IMG/VR virus record: IMGVR_UViG_3300026519_000001
Location: 30,262 to 94,261 of that record
Direction: 5' to 3' (one strand)
Origin: a virus
DNA: 64,000 bases
Under the pieces are notes generated by a model that had not been told where the DNA came from, did no database searches, and saw only the letters and a list, made by a program, of their open reading frames with translations. How positions within the stretch are numbered: position 1 is the stretch's first letter; each line of letters starts with the position of its first letter. Positions 17,220 through 27,700 of the stretch are shown in pieces. The position numbers and the translations under genes are program-made.

Positions 17220-19370
17220 TTAATTATTATTCATCCAAGTCCATACATTAGACTGCTCAGAAGGTAATGTCTCTACTTTCTTTAAGAATGTATATTTTAC
17301 GCTGCCACCATAAGCATTTAAGCTATTTGTTTGTGCGCCTAATCTTCCATTACCTCCACCTGTATTTGACGTTGGTAAGTTAACTACTGTTTCTGCGAGC
17401 AAAACAACATTAGAATCATTTCTTACCTCAATAGTACTTGTAGCTCCATTCAAGTAAAGTCTAATTCTATAAGTTATCCCAGTTGCTAAAGTAATTCCTA
17501 ATCCAACATTAGCCCATCTAAGCTCACCCCCTGATTGTGTCCTTAAGGTAATAGAAGAACTCAACGCAAATATCACTTGAAAATTAGTATTATCTGGTGT
17601 AAATTCCATCCAAAGCTCGTAATCAGTAGTATAAGCATTCCCAGGCATTGTTAATTGTTGCAGGGCTGCTCTGTCAAAATCAACCAAACCTGCATTATAA
17701 GTTGGTATATTTTGTCCAGCTTCACGAGCCAAATTAGCCCCAGTACCTTCATTTGTCCAAAATTCATTTGTAGCCAAATCAACCGCTCCACTAGGTCTAA
17801 TAGCAATGTCCCAAGCAATATCCGTAAATGGGCTAAATGGTGCTGCGGCTATTGCTCCTGTGTAAGGACTAATAGAAGTGCTACCAGTCATTGGAATATC
17901 ATTTACAGGAATAACCTCGCATTGAATAAATTTTGTTTCGTCTTCTGAAACTAAAAGATAAGTTGAAGCAGTTGCGCCAACTATTGCTATCCTGTTTAAT
18001 CCTGCTATATCATCTGATCTAAACCATTGGTAAATCACAGAATCAATAGTTGCGCCTGCTCCTGCATCGCCCCCTATAACATTAGCTGTTAAAATCTCTC
18101 CTTTTTGTTCTGTTCCTGTGATATTAACAGAAGTATAACTAGCCAAGATAGGGTCAAAGCACAAATAGCCGAATCCTCTATTATAATGATAGGCATTATT
18201 AATTCTACCCAAAGAATCAAAAGTTGGATTCATTGCAGGGTGATTAGAAGGAACAAATATATTGCCTCCTCCATCTATTAGACTATATGTTAACTTGTCT
18301 ATTCTGCTGTCTTCAAATAAAGTTAAGTAATTATCTGAAATTATACAGTTTCTAACTTCAATATCACATATATCTAAAAATACTTGCAATAATGATGTTT
18401 GTGTGTTTGTCGTTGCTATTTTAAGTATGCAAGAATCAAATATTTTTTTCTTGTTTCCTTTTATGGTTGAATTTGGATACCAATCTCTTGCCTCTGCATT
18501 TCCTAAGTAAAGATGTTCTTCCGCTTCAAAAAAGCAGTTAAAGTAACTCATCCCGTCTGTATTTTCTAAAAGAGCATAAGCATTCCCGAGTGTTCCAAAA
18601 CTTTGGAACATGGAATTTCTAATTACTCCACTACAATCCTGAATTTGCAATGCTCTATTTTGTGAGAGTTCATCTTCCCAACCTGCATCTAATCCAGTAA
18701 AATGATTAATATCAAGATTTTCACAATGGCTAAACTGCACTGATTCTCTTCCTGAGTGATTCGAAAAAATATGGTGAAGTCTTACATTCCTTAAGTTATG
18801 ATAAACAGTTCCATTTACCTGACCAAAATAAAGGCTCTCACCAATTACATTCGAAAATCGTGAAAAACTAATATCTACGTCATAAGGTGCTACTCCTGCA
18901 TTATTATCCGTTTTACTTCTAAAGCCACTAAATCCATTAATATTATCACCTTCAAAATCAGCGTTCTGAATCTTAACATTTCCGCTAGAAATTTCCCATA
19001 CAAATACGTGGTCTCCGTAAAAATACATATCGTAAAACTCGATATTTTCACTTGTATTACCTCGTAAAGCACCTTGATTAGCTACTGTTCCGTCTCCTAT
19101 TTGTGTTAACTTTGGATTGGATGTTCCCCCTGCTCCTTTAAATCTTATAGGAGTAGGGATGCTGCCGACTAATCCAACTATCATAACTCTAGGTGCGTGT
19201 GTTCCTACTCCTAAAATAACATCAGTATTACCTGCTAAATCAGCAGTTTCTATTTGAGTATCGGTTGGGGTTATTGTGGTAGTAGTTCCAAAAGAAGGTG
19301 CATCAGGGATGGTTTCATAAAGCAAACTTGGTGTTGTTGTATTTAATATATATGGATTTATAATTATCAT
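17220..19370 (-). CDS. Beta-helix tail spike / receptor-binding protein (716 aa)
   Basis: Residues about 60-400 show the short repeats of a right-handed parallel beta-helix (pectate-lyase-like): ITGTEQ-free runs such as IEFYDMYFYGD, VKIQNADFEGD, LDINHFTGLD and VEVRNCII-type strands. An immunoglobulin-like module follows at about 415-500 (GEILTANVIGGDAG ... YQWFRSDD). The C-terminal 200 residues look like a concanavalin/LamG lectin fold (YELWMEFTPDN, ITYRIRLYLNGATS). This build fits a tail spike that binds or degrades surface polysaccharide. Catalytic residues cannot be chosen by eye. It is the last gene of the fibre block, before the lysis promoter. Confidence 0.7.
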   Translation of the reverse strand: MIIINPYILNTTTPSLLYETIPDAPSFGTTTTITPTDTQIETADLAGNTDVILGVGTHAPRVMIVGLVGSIPTPIRFKGAGGTSNPKLTQIGDGTVANQGALRGNTSENIEFYDMYFYGDHVFVWEISSGNVKIQNADFEGDNINGFSGFRSKTDNNAGVAPYDVDISFSRFSNVIGESLYFGQVNGTVYHNLRNVRLHHIFSNHSGRESVQFSHCENLDINHFTGLDAGWEDELSQNRALQIQDCSGVIRNSMFQSFGTLGNAYALLENTDGMSYFNCFFEAEEHLYLGNAEARDWYPNSTIKGNKKKIFDSCILKIATTNTQTSLLQVFLDICDIEVRNCIISDNYLTLFEDSRIDKLTYSLIDGGGNIFVPSNHPAMNPTFDSLGRINNAYHYNRGFGYLCFDPILASYTSVNITGTEQKGEILTANVIGGDAGAGATIDSVIYQWFRSDDIAGLNRIAIVGATASTYLLVSEDETKFIQCEVIPVNDIPMTGSTSISPYTGAIAAAPFSPFTDIAWDIAIRPSGAVDLATNEFWTNEGTGANLAREAGQNIPTYNAGLVDFDRAALQQLTMPGNAYTTDYELWMEFTPDNTNFQVIFALSSSITLRTQSGGELRWANVGLGITLATGITYRIRLYLNGATSTIEVRNDSNVVLLAETVVNLPTSNTGGGNGRLGAQTNSLNAYGGSVKYTFLKKVETLPSEQSNVWTWMNNN

Positions 19371-19373
19371 AGT

Positions 19374-19880
19374 CTAGTTTTTAACTACATATAAAATAAT
19401 TTTAAGCCCAGCACCTGGTATAGTTGACCCAACTTGATCTATATCAATTGTTATTTCGTCATTATCAATAAAAATTGTATCTGATATAACAACTGGTGTT
19501 GAAGCAGTTATAGATGTTTTTTCATTAATATTAATGCTTAATTTAGTAGACAATATTGAAGTTCCATTTTTATTAATATCAACTATTAAATCGCTACCTG
19601 TTGGAGCTGTATTTAGAGATCCTCTAATATTTAATAATTTATACCCATAAGGTAATCTAAATGTAAACTTATTAGTACCTACACTAATATTTGTTGTTTC
19701 ATCACTAACTGCTATTATAAGCTCTTCATTATTTGATAAGACATTCCATGTATCACCATCAAAAAACTTATATGCATTTATAGTGGTATTGAAATATATT
19801 AATCCTGCTTTTTTTATAACTGGATCAATAGATCTTTTTGGTATTGGTAATCCATCTAATGTTGCTCCGTATTGTGCCAT
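19374..19880 (-). CDS. Small fibre-associated protein (168 aa)
   Basis: I place the start at ATG 19880 (MAQYGATLDGLPIPKR), 29 bases after the stop of the preceding fibre gene. A longer frame to 19973 would overlap that gene by 64 bases and adds an odd basic leader. The N-terminal part contains AGLIYFNTTINAYKFFDGDTWN, a motif common to phage tail-fibre tip or trimerisation modules. The rest is beta-rich (LIVDINKNGTSILSTKLSI). It probably decorates or ends a fibre; no enzymatic motif is visible. Confidence 0.6.
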   Translation of the reverse strand: MAQYGATLDGLPIPKRSIDPVIKKAGLIYFNTTINAYKFFDGDTWNVLSNNEELIIAVSDETTNISVGTNKFTFRLPYGYKLLNIRGSLNTAPTGSDLIVDINKNGTSILSTKLSININEKTSITASTPVVISDTIFIDNDEITIDIDQVGSTIPGAGLKIILYVVKN

Positions 19881-19909
19881 ATTTTTTATTTTATTTATTA
19901 TAAATATTT

Positions 19910-22900
19910 TTAAGTAAGCAATCCGTATGCTTGTAAAATTGCTACCAAATCTCCCATTGTATATCCGTTCCATGTAGCTGTATCATTTGATATACCAGAA
20001 GTATTTGCTACAAATGTAGCAGGTGTTTGGGATGTTGGTGTTTGTTTTGTAATAGCTGTCCCTCCAAATAACGAGATTCTTCCACCGACACTCCCAATTA
20101 TTATACCACCTGTTCCTTCATTAGCTAAAATTAAATCAGAATTTCCATTTACTAGATTCTCAGGAATCAATGTTACAGCACCATCAGTAAGAAATACTCC
20201 TAACGATTCTTGTTCCGATGTTCCACCGCCAATTCTTAAAATATTAGCAGCATCAGCAAAAATAGAAATTTTTGTACTATCCGTTAAGATTCCCCCTGTT
20301 GGCGATAGAACTAATGTTCTACCACTAATAAGCATGTTAGTTCCGTTAGCATCTTCAAAACTAAATGAAGAAAGAATCCCTGCCCCTTTAGTTTTAAATC
20401 TCATTCCTAAGTTTGCACTTGCTCCTTTAGCCTCAATTAACCTTGAAGATGGTCCAACTAATGTATCATCTCCTAAAGTTAAACTTCCAGCAGCTTCATT
20501 GATATATACTCTACTATTAACAAACCCTCCTACACCATCGGATGTTTGTATTGCATTGTTTGGTCCTATCGCAGAAGCTACCACTTGAGCAACCCAGCTT
20601 CTAACTCCTACTATCGTACTAGAAAGCACAAAGCCATCTGTAGCAGGATTACCTAAGGATGCTTCGTAAGCAGAATCTACATCAACCCAAGCGGCATCTC
20701 TACGAGCATATCTTACCCCATCAGAAGGGGCATCTGCTATTCCACCACCTCCACTAGGCAAGGCAGCCTGTATTACTTCGCCAGTAGCAGAATTAATACC
20801 TAACATGTGAGTCTCTCCTGTGGTTGGAAGAGCCCCACCAATACCTAAACCAAGTCTAACTTTGGGCATAAAAACTGTAGCAACTGGACCATTAACTGAT
20901 ATGCCATCCCCACCAATAATAACACTATCAGTAGAATTTTGTAGAAATGAGTTTTTTCCTCCAATAATAATTCCGTTAACCAATCCAGATATAGAATGAC
21001 CAGAACCACCTATTATAACTGAATTATATATATCAGTAGTAGTTCCATCGAAAGAATTATTTTCTCCTCCCAAAAGACCGCTATTGATAAGAACAAAAGA
21101 TGAGGTAGATAATATACTAGAATTATCAACACCAATGGCAAAAGCATTTTCAGTAAAAACTGTAGGTATTGGAGACCTTGTTGCCAAAAAAGCATTAGAA
21201 GATAGATTTAAAGCATGCGAAACCCCCTGCAAATAAATATTATTATTAGCATCAGAAGTAAATTCTCCTCCCCCTCCAACTACTGTCTGCCAAGTATTAT
21301 CATCTCTTAAAAACTTAGTTCCGTCAGGAGTTCCAGTGGCAATAGGGTTATAAATACCATTTGCAATATTTCTTGTCAGAATTTCTTGCCATACAGAGCT
21401 TGCTAAAAGTCTTAAATGGTTATCTGTTGAATCGTAAGCAATAACTCCATTAATTGCGGATGTTAAATTAGTATCGGGGTCAGCATTAACTGTAATGCCT
21501 GTGCCGTAAGTTAATCCTACCTTAAAACCTCTATTACCATTCCAATTAAGTTCAAAAGAGTTTGCTAGGGCATTTGTTTGAATAACTGTATTATAACCCA
21601 TCATTATTGCACCTATACCGTCTGTCCTTGAGTTACGTCCAAATGAAGCAGAGCCCTCTTGGTCTGAAAAAGTATTAGCACCTATTGCTATCGTGTAAGC
21701 AGACTCTGCTGTAGAAAAAGCTCCTAAAGCAATCCCATTTAATCCTTGTGTCGAAGAATTTCTCCCGATAGCAACTGCATTCATAGCAAAAGAAACTATC
21801 CCATTCCCTATATTTACAGAATTTACTCCTGATTGTGTACTAGCACCAATAGAAATTCCATCTCCTCCAGCACCAGCACTTCCAATTATTATACTAGCTG
21901 TCGATGAAGCATTAAGGTATGTTCCAATTAATATTGAATTAGCAAAAGCACTAGATGAGTTTGCTCCTATAACAGTAGAGTTAGCTCCAGCTCCTTGTGC
22001 TATTAATCTAATATTGTTTTCATAAGTAAGTCCTGAAGTGCCTTCAATTGTACCATCTCCTGTCCAAACACCTACTTGGTTATTCAAAGGAGTTCCTACT
22101 TTAGTAACATCTCCGCCTCCACCTCCCGTAGAAGCTAGTCTCCAAACCTTTTCATTAGTTCCTGTTGCATAGTCATCAGGTCTTACTGTTTCTGGAAGTG
22201 ATTCTATATCGGCTCCTGCTTCTAATTTATAAACATTAAGTGAATTACTTTGATTAATATTTCTAAATAATAAATAATTATTTAAACTTAGAGAAACTGT
22301 TCCTATAGCTTTTAGGTCGGGTATAGTTTCAACATCATTATTTATAAAAATTGCTTCGTCACTGCCAGGTAAAGAAGTTGTATATTGCAATGTCCATACC
22401 CCAGTTAAATATTTATACATTGCATATTCACCTTGAATATATGCAAATTCATTCTCATTAGGAGAAGGAACATCAATTGCTAGTTGAACTAATGAAGGTG
22501 ATACATAAAGTGTGTATCCTTGAATTGCATTAATTAAACTTATTGTTTCTGCTTTTGTATAATAATTACTTAAATCTACAGGTGGAAATATTATATCTGC
22601 AATCTCTTCTCCTACATAAATTTTAATGGCATTTACAGTAGCTAAAAATAAAGGATTTGTAAGGTCTGTAATTACAGTAGCCACAATAGCATCTGTAAGA
22701 TGCCCACTAAGATCTGGAAAGTCTGTTATGTCTGCTACTGTATGTGTGTGGGGTGAAGAAGGAAATGTAGTAGGCTTTCCTGTTAACGTAGCCCAAGTAA
22801 CGGAAGATGCTCCTGTTGGTACAATATTCCATTTATTAGATTCATATACAAGATAATCACCCACATTTATAGTATAAGCAACTCCCCCAAAAATATTTGG

Positions 22901-23296
22901 GTTAGTGCCTGAGCCTGCAACATCAGCTATATATGTGTCACCTTGCGTTCCAACTGAATCAAGTATTGTTAAAGCACTTCCATTTTCAAATCCAAGCAAT
23001 TGTAATACACCATTAATAGAAGTGCCTAATGGTATTATCTCCCAATAATTATTATCTATTAATTGTGATGGCGTTGGATTTGGTGGTGTGTTTAACCAAT
23101 AAAGACCTGGGCTACCTCCACCAATATCAGCAACTACACATATCATCATCCTAGTCCTTCTCTCAAGTGTAATGGCATTCATTTCAGCAATGCTATCTTT
23201 TGAATGCACACCACCCTTAGTTAAATTACCAAGATGCGTTGCGTATACGTCAGCAGGATTTTTAGTGTCTATATTTCCAGAGATTCTTACAGCCAT
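19910..23296 (-). CDS. Long tail fibre with YadA-like head repeats (1,128 aa)
   Basis: The N-terminal 160 residues hold fibre-base motifs (GLYWLNTPPN, YWEIIPLGTSINGVLQLLGF). Residues near 185 read SSPHTHTVADITDFPDL, a His-x-His fibre motif seen in many phages. Residues about 430-590 carry repeated AIG-type units (SIGASTQSGVNSVNIGNGI, AIGRNSSTQGLNGIALG, AIGANTFSDQEGSASFG), which is the pattern of trimeric autotransporter (YadA) heads. A second related block lies near 700-800. The C-terminus TWNGYTMGDLVAILQAYGLL is a short trimerising helix common in Bacteroidota phage fibres. It is the main candidate for a long host-binding fibre. Confidence 0.75.
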   Translation of the reverse strand: MAVRISGNIDTKNPADVYATHLGNLTKGGVHSKDSIAEMNAITLERRTRMMICVVADIGGGSPGLYWLNTPPNPTPSQLIDNNYWEIIPLGTSINGVLQLLGFENGSALTILDSVGTQGDTYIADVAGSGTNPNIFGGVAYTINVGDYLVYESNKWNIVPTGASSVTWATLTGKPTTFPSSPHTHTVADITDFPDLSGHLTDAIVATVITDLTNPLFLATVNAIKIYVGEEIADIIFPPVDLSNYYTKAETISLINAIQGYTLYVSPSLVQLAIDVPSPNENEFAYIQGEYAMYKYLTGVWTLQYTTSLPGSDEAIFINNDVETIPDLKAIGTVSLSLNNYLLFRNINQSNSLNVYKLEAGADIESLPETVRPDDYATGTNEKVWRLASTGGGGGDVTKVGTPLNNQVGVWTGDGTIEGTSGLTYENNIRLIAQGAGANSTVIGANSSSAFANSILIGTYLNASSTASIIIGSAGAGGDGISIGASTQSGVNSVNIGNGIVSFAMNAVAIGRNSSTQGLNGIALGAFSTAESAYTIAIGANTFSDQEGSASFGRNSRTDGIGAIMMGYNTVIQTNALANSFELNWNGNRGFKVGLTYGTGITVNADPDTNLTSAINGVIAYDSTDNHLRLLASSVWQEILTRNIANGIYNPIATGTPDGTKFLRDDNTWQTVVGGGGEFTSDANNNIYLQGVSHALNLSSNAFLATRSPIPTVFTENAFAIGVDNSSILSTSSFVLINSGLLGGENNSFDGTTTDIYNSVIIGGSGHSISGLVNGIIIGGKNSFLQNSTDSVIIGGDGISVNGPVATVFMPKVRLGLGIGGALPTTGETHMLGINSATGEVIQAALPSGGGGIADAPSDGVRYARRDAAWVDVDSAYEASLGNPATDGFVLSSTIVGVRSWVAQVVASAIGPNNAIQTSDGVGGFVNSRVYINEAAGSLTLGDDTLVGPSSRLIEAKGASANLGMRFKTKGAGILSSFSFEDANGTNMLISGRTLVLSPTGGILTDSTKISIFADAANILRIGGGTSEQESLGVFLTDGAVTLIPENLVNGNSDLILANEGTGGIIIGSVGGRISLFGGTAITKQTPTSQTPATFVANTSGISNDTATWNGYTMGDLVAILQAYGLLT

Positions 23297-23300
23297 AATA

Positions 23301-24266
23301 TTAAAATTCTATTGTTAATGAAGTTGGGGCATTATATAAAAATTCTCCTCTAAATATTTTATAATCATAAGTTGTATTTCCATTATTATAACTTACAGTA
23401 GATGGCAATGAATTATCAAAAACACTTTGTAAATCCATTGAAAAATCTAATCCGTTATCATTATCAATAAATTTAATTCCATTCGTGTTAATAAAACTAG
23501 GAATTAAAATAAAAGGATAACCTATCTGAAAAGAATAACTTCTTGATATGTTATTAGTTAATAATGTATTTGATATTCCATTTACATGTGATTGAGTTAA
23601 TATTTGCCCAGTAGCATTAACTCCATATCTTATATAAGCCATCCAATTAATATTAATTCTTCTCTGTGCTAAAGCTACATTATTTATATCAAAACCATCT
23701 AATGTAAGCGAAATGTTTTGCGGTAAATTATATGTATAGTTAGGAGTTGATGTTAAACTGTAAAGAAAGTCATGTAAGTTTACATTTCCAAGATTAGAGA
23801 AAGCATTTACATCACTACAATTTATTATACCATCAGTATTTGTAGATACATTTTGAGGGTTTGACAAAGTCCAAGCTAGTGAATATGTATTAGCTAAATC
23901 AGTACCTATTTCAATATTAACTTGTGTGGAATTAGAAGTGGTAAATGAAGATATACTAGGACTGACAAAAGGACTTATGATTTTTCTTAAAATACTAGAA
24001 TTTGTATTATTAAAAACACTATCACCAATATTAAGGTCACCAATATTAACTGTAACTAAATCTTGATAAGGATACACATCTAAATTAGAATAAGGTAAAT
24101 TAACCCAGTCTGTAATACCATCTCCTAATTTATTTTTACTACTAACTATTACCCCAAAAGCATCCAGTACAACTTCATGACCTGGTTCACCCCTCCTCAG
24201 TATAGGATTTTTTGTATTCCATTCAGCTTCGGTAGCTACTAATAATTTAAATCTTATGTTTGCCAT
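23301..24266 (-). CDS. Tail fibre base/collar protein (321 aa)
   Basis: The N-terminus has the phage fibre module LRRGEPGHEVVLDAFGV followed by KLGDGITDWVNLPY near residues 22-60. This 'RRGEPG ... KxGDGxTxWxxLPY' module is known from many tail and hyaluronidase-like fibres and usually attaches a fibre or forms a trimeric base. The rest is an Asn/Ser/Ile-rich beta domain with no motif I can name. It sits between the long YadA-like fibre and a small 157-aa gene, all closely spaced. Confidence 0.7.
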   Translation of the reverse strand: MANIRFKLLVATEAEWNTKNPILRRGEPGHEVVLDAFGVIVSSKNKLGDGITDWVNLPYSNLDVYPYQDLVTVNIGDLNIGDSVFNNTNSSILRKIISPFVSPSISSFTTSNSTQVNIEIGTDLANTYSLAWTLSNPQNVSTNTDGIINCSDVNAFSNLGNVNLHDFLYSLTSTPNYTYNLPQNISLTLDGFDINNVALAQRRININWMAYIRYGVNATGQILTQSHVNGISNTLLTNNISRSYSFQIGYPFILIPSFINTNGIKFIDNDNGLDFSMDLQSVFDNSLPSTVSYNNGNTTYDYKIFRGEFLYNAPTSLTIEF

Positions 24267-24268
24267 TT

Positions 24269-24742
24269 CTATAATAAATTAAAATCTGAAAAAAGTTCTG
24301 TTATTTCAACCCATATCAATGTTCCGCTTGCATCTTTTGATAGAAAATAACCCACTCCACCACCTGCGGGCAATGATGTACCTCCACCACCAATAATAGA
24401 ACCATCACTAGTTAATACATAAGAAGTAGTATTCTTAGGAAAATCTAAATATGGAACTGGATCTAATTTATATGTATAAATTACATAGTCAAGAAATTGC
24501 TCTAATTCATTTCCTTCAATCATGGCATAATTAGGATATGGCAACCCTTTTAATACTATAGAATCGTCAGTTTCAAGTAACATATCTATAACCATTGCTA
24601 TTTCTAAAAACTCTACAAAATCATCTGAATCTACATCTGGATTTTTTCTTTTTCCATATATAATTCTTCCAATTTCTGCATGTTTATATATTAACTTGTT
24701 AAGAGTAAAATATAATTTTATAGTTTCTGGACTTGTTAACAT
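24269..24742 (-). CDS. Hypothetical fibre-block protein (157 aa)
   Basis: The first 110 residues are helical and acidic (IIYGKRKNPDVDSDDFVEFLEIAMVIDM), an uncommon composition for this beta-rich block. The end has a Gly-rich linker (GGGGTSLPAGGGVGYFLSK) and a short fibre-tip-like segment with GYFLSKDASGTLIWVEI. It may be an adaptor between fibres or a chaperone-like part. No family was recognised. It is two bases from the downstream fibre gene. Confidence 0.55.
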   Translation of the reverse strand: MLTSPETIKLYFTLNKLIYKHAEIGRIIYGKRKNPDVDSDDFVEFLEIAMVIDMLLETDDSIVLKGLPYPNYAMIEGNELEQFLDYVIYTYKLDPVPYLDFPKNTTSYVLTSDGSIIGGGGTSLPAGGGVGYFLSKDASGTLIWVEITELFSDFNLL

Positions 24743-24753
24743 TTTGTATTAGT

Positions 24754-27700
24754 TTAATTATATTGAACTTGTGAAGATTCATTTTCTATGGAACTATTAG
24801 AAAATGAAACTTGAACTCTCCAACGCATGGAAGCACCATTTGCTATGGCACTTAAATAACTGTAAGAAACAGGAGTTGCTGTATCGTTATTAGTTAGTCT
24901 AGCAACAATATTTTTAAGGCTAAACCAGCTTGCGCCATTATTAACAGAAAGTTGGAATGTACAACTCATCCAGCTATCACTTGAAGAATTTGACCGCATA
25001 GTTCCATTCCAAAAATAATGAATTGCTCTTGTTCTTCCAACATTATTTGTATAGTTAGAAATGTTTCTACCTCCACTCATTGTTATTGGTGGAGAAAAAG
25101 CTAAATCCTGTCCATCCTGTCCATCTATGCCATCTATGCCATCTATTCCTCTTGGTATTCCAAAATTTAAAACAGATGCCTCTGGTGTTCCTGTATTAGT
25201 AACTACAGCACTAGAGCCTGGGGCTAATGTAGTAGTAGTACCAATTGATACGGTTCCAGATGGTCCAGCTATAGTAGAAGCTGTTCCTGTAATTCTTGTT
25301 ACGCCCCAATTAGCATTTGCTTTAGCTGTAAGGATATTTATATCAGACCCATTAAATGTGGTAGATGCTTGATATGTATATGTATTAGCAATTCCATTAG
25401 GGGTTACTAACCATCCATCAGAAAGCATTTCACTTCTACTTGCATCAGATGATACAGGTATAGTAGGGGGTGTTAAACTATTACTACCTTTGAAATATAT
25501 AACTACAAAATCAGGGCTATCTCCTTGTGAGCCTGTTTCGCCTCTGTTTCTATAAGCTGGCTGCCAATTAATAGTATCAACACCTGCAATGTTATTTACA
25601 ATACCTTCAACAATAAAATATGTTTTACTTCCTGACTGTTTATACCAATTAGAGGTTGCTCCACTATTAACAAATGTACTATCAAAATTAGCTGTGGGTA
25701 AATCTGCAGGTAATGTTGGTGTTGCCAATGGCTCATTCCCTGAAACATCAAATGCAGCAGCATAATTATAATATAATCTAAAAGTCTTTGCATCAGTAAT
25801 ATCATCTATACTAACAGGAGTTGATATATATACAACTCCATTATAAGGAATCCTACAAGAAACCCCTAGCGAACCAACCACATCGCCTCTAGTAACAGTT
25901 TTTATAGTATTATTTGTACCAGATAAATTGCTAACTGTTAGTGTGTTGCCAAAATACCAAGTTACATTTCCATCATAGTTTACAGGCGATATAATAGTGC
26001 CATTCGTATCTAATACAGCTTTTAGTGCAATATCACTTCTATTTTCAGGAGTAAATGCTAAAGATTGATTAGCAGATCCTGAATCAATTTGCACAAAAGA
26101 TATTACAGCCCCTGCACTATCTAAATTACTAGATACTGTAAAGTTTTTAACAAAATTTGTTCCTCCTATATTTATAGTAATTGCACAATTTACTTTTCTA
26201 GCTATTATACTAGTCCAAGTAGCGATATATATTTCTCTATCAGTACCATTAATTTGATGCCCAAAACTAACATCAGTTGTATCACTAACTAAGCTCACAA
26301 TAGACCAATCAGTTGTGTAATCTAATTTAGTAGGTCCATCATATATTTTTATTAGAGTTTTAATTCTGCCAGTAGTTCCTATTTCACCTCCCACTGGTAG
26401 AAAAGTAGGTCTATCAAGTATTATTGAATCAACTTCATTAGAAAGTATAATCGAAGTAGAATCTGTTCCAGGTATTCCAGTGCTAGTAGAGGCTAATTTA
26501 GTTATAGTAACTATATCAAAAAATTCATCTATATTTTCAACATCATTGATGTTGTTTGCTGTAGATAGAGCAAATCTAGCAGTTTGCGCAGTTCCATCTT
26601 CAATAAATAAATCTCTAGTATCTATTTGTAAAATTTGATTGCTTAACGTATAAAAATTTTGATTCCAATTGCCAGTAGCATCATCTGCTACAAAGACTAC
26701 TGTTATATCAAATGTATCAATAGTAACATTACTTATTTCAAAATTACCATTATAACTTGTAGTTCCTGTGATATTAACTTGGTCTCCATTGCTTAATCCA
26801 TGTGCTACACTTGTAACAGTTGTTTTAACCCCTGGAGAGGTCGCTGAATCTGCAAATATAGTGATTGCTGCATTTGCAAAAATAGTTAAATCTAACCAAT
26901 TCCCTGCTCCATCATCTCTATACCAATAAAATGTAACAGCATCTAAAAAATTTTGTCTTCCCCTAATATTCACTACAGACACTGGAAAAGATGAACTTGT
27001 TGTGTCATACACTAATGTAGGAGTATCAGTTGCTAGCGTTAATGACTTTGCATCATCTCCATCAGTAATATCTGTAATTGATTCCTCTTCTATAAAAACT
27101 AAATCAGGTTCTGCACCTGCATTTATAAGAGTTATATAACATCTAAATGTTGCTTTTGCAGTAACATAATTTGGAGCAATTACAATATTTTTAGTTGTAG
27201 CAATTGGTGTATCAACATTAGGATTAACTGGTATAATAATTTTATTATTATAAACCTTATACCATTTATAAGTAAGATTTGTAGTCAATTCTTCTGATCC
27301 CCTAAACAAATTAGCAGTTAATGTTATTGCAACTGGGTCTGACAAAGTTCCAGCTGCCGCATCTGCACTAGATGGATATTTAAATGTATTTTGTCCATCA
27401 CTTGATATATAATCAATATATACATCTCTACCTGTAAAAGGCTTAGGTGCAGACCACACAGTCTTTAATGAACCATCAAAGAATTTTCTAGCTTCTGAAT
27501 AACAATTAATTAAACTTGCCTCTTCTGGATATGAAGTATCAGCCCAGCCAATATTAGCTGAATTACCTGCTGTGTTAGAAACTGGATCATTACCAATAGG
27601 TGTATTAGCAGCTATAAAAGTAGGGTCATTAAAATCAGTAGTATCAGAAAATAATTTATATATTTTATCAATATATTCTCCAGACTCTTCAGATATTTTA

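Noticed and set aside
19881-19973. Upstream extension of the 168-aa fibre-associated gene
   Set aside because: It would overlap the end of the long fibre gene by 64 bases, while the internal ATG at 19880 gives normal spacing and a fibre-like start.
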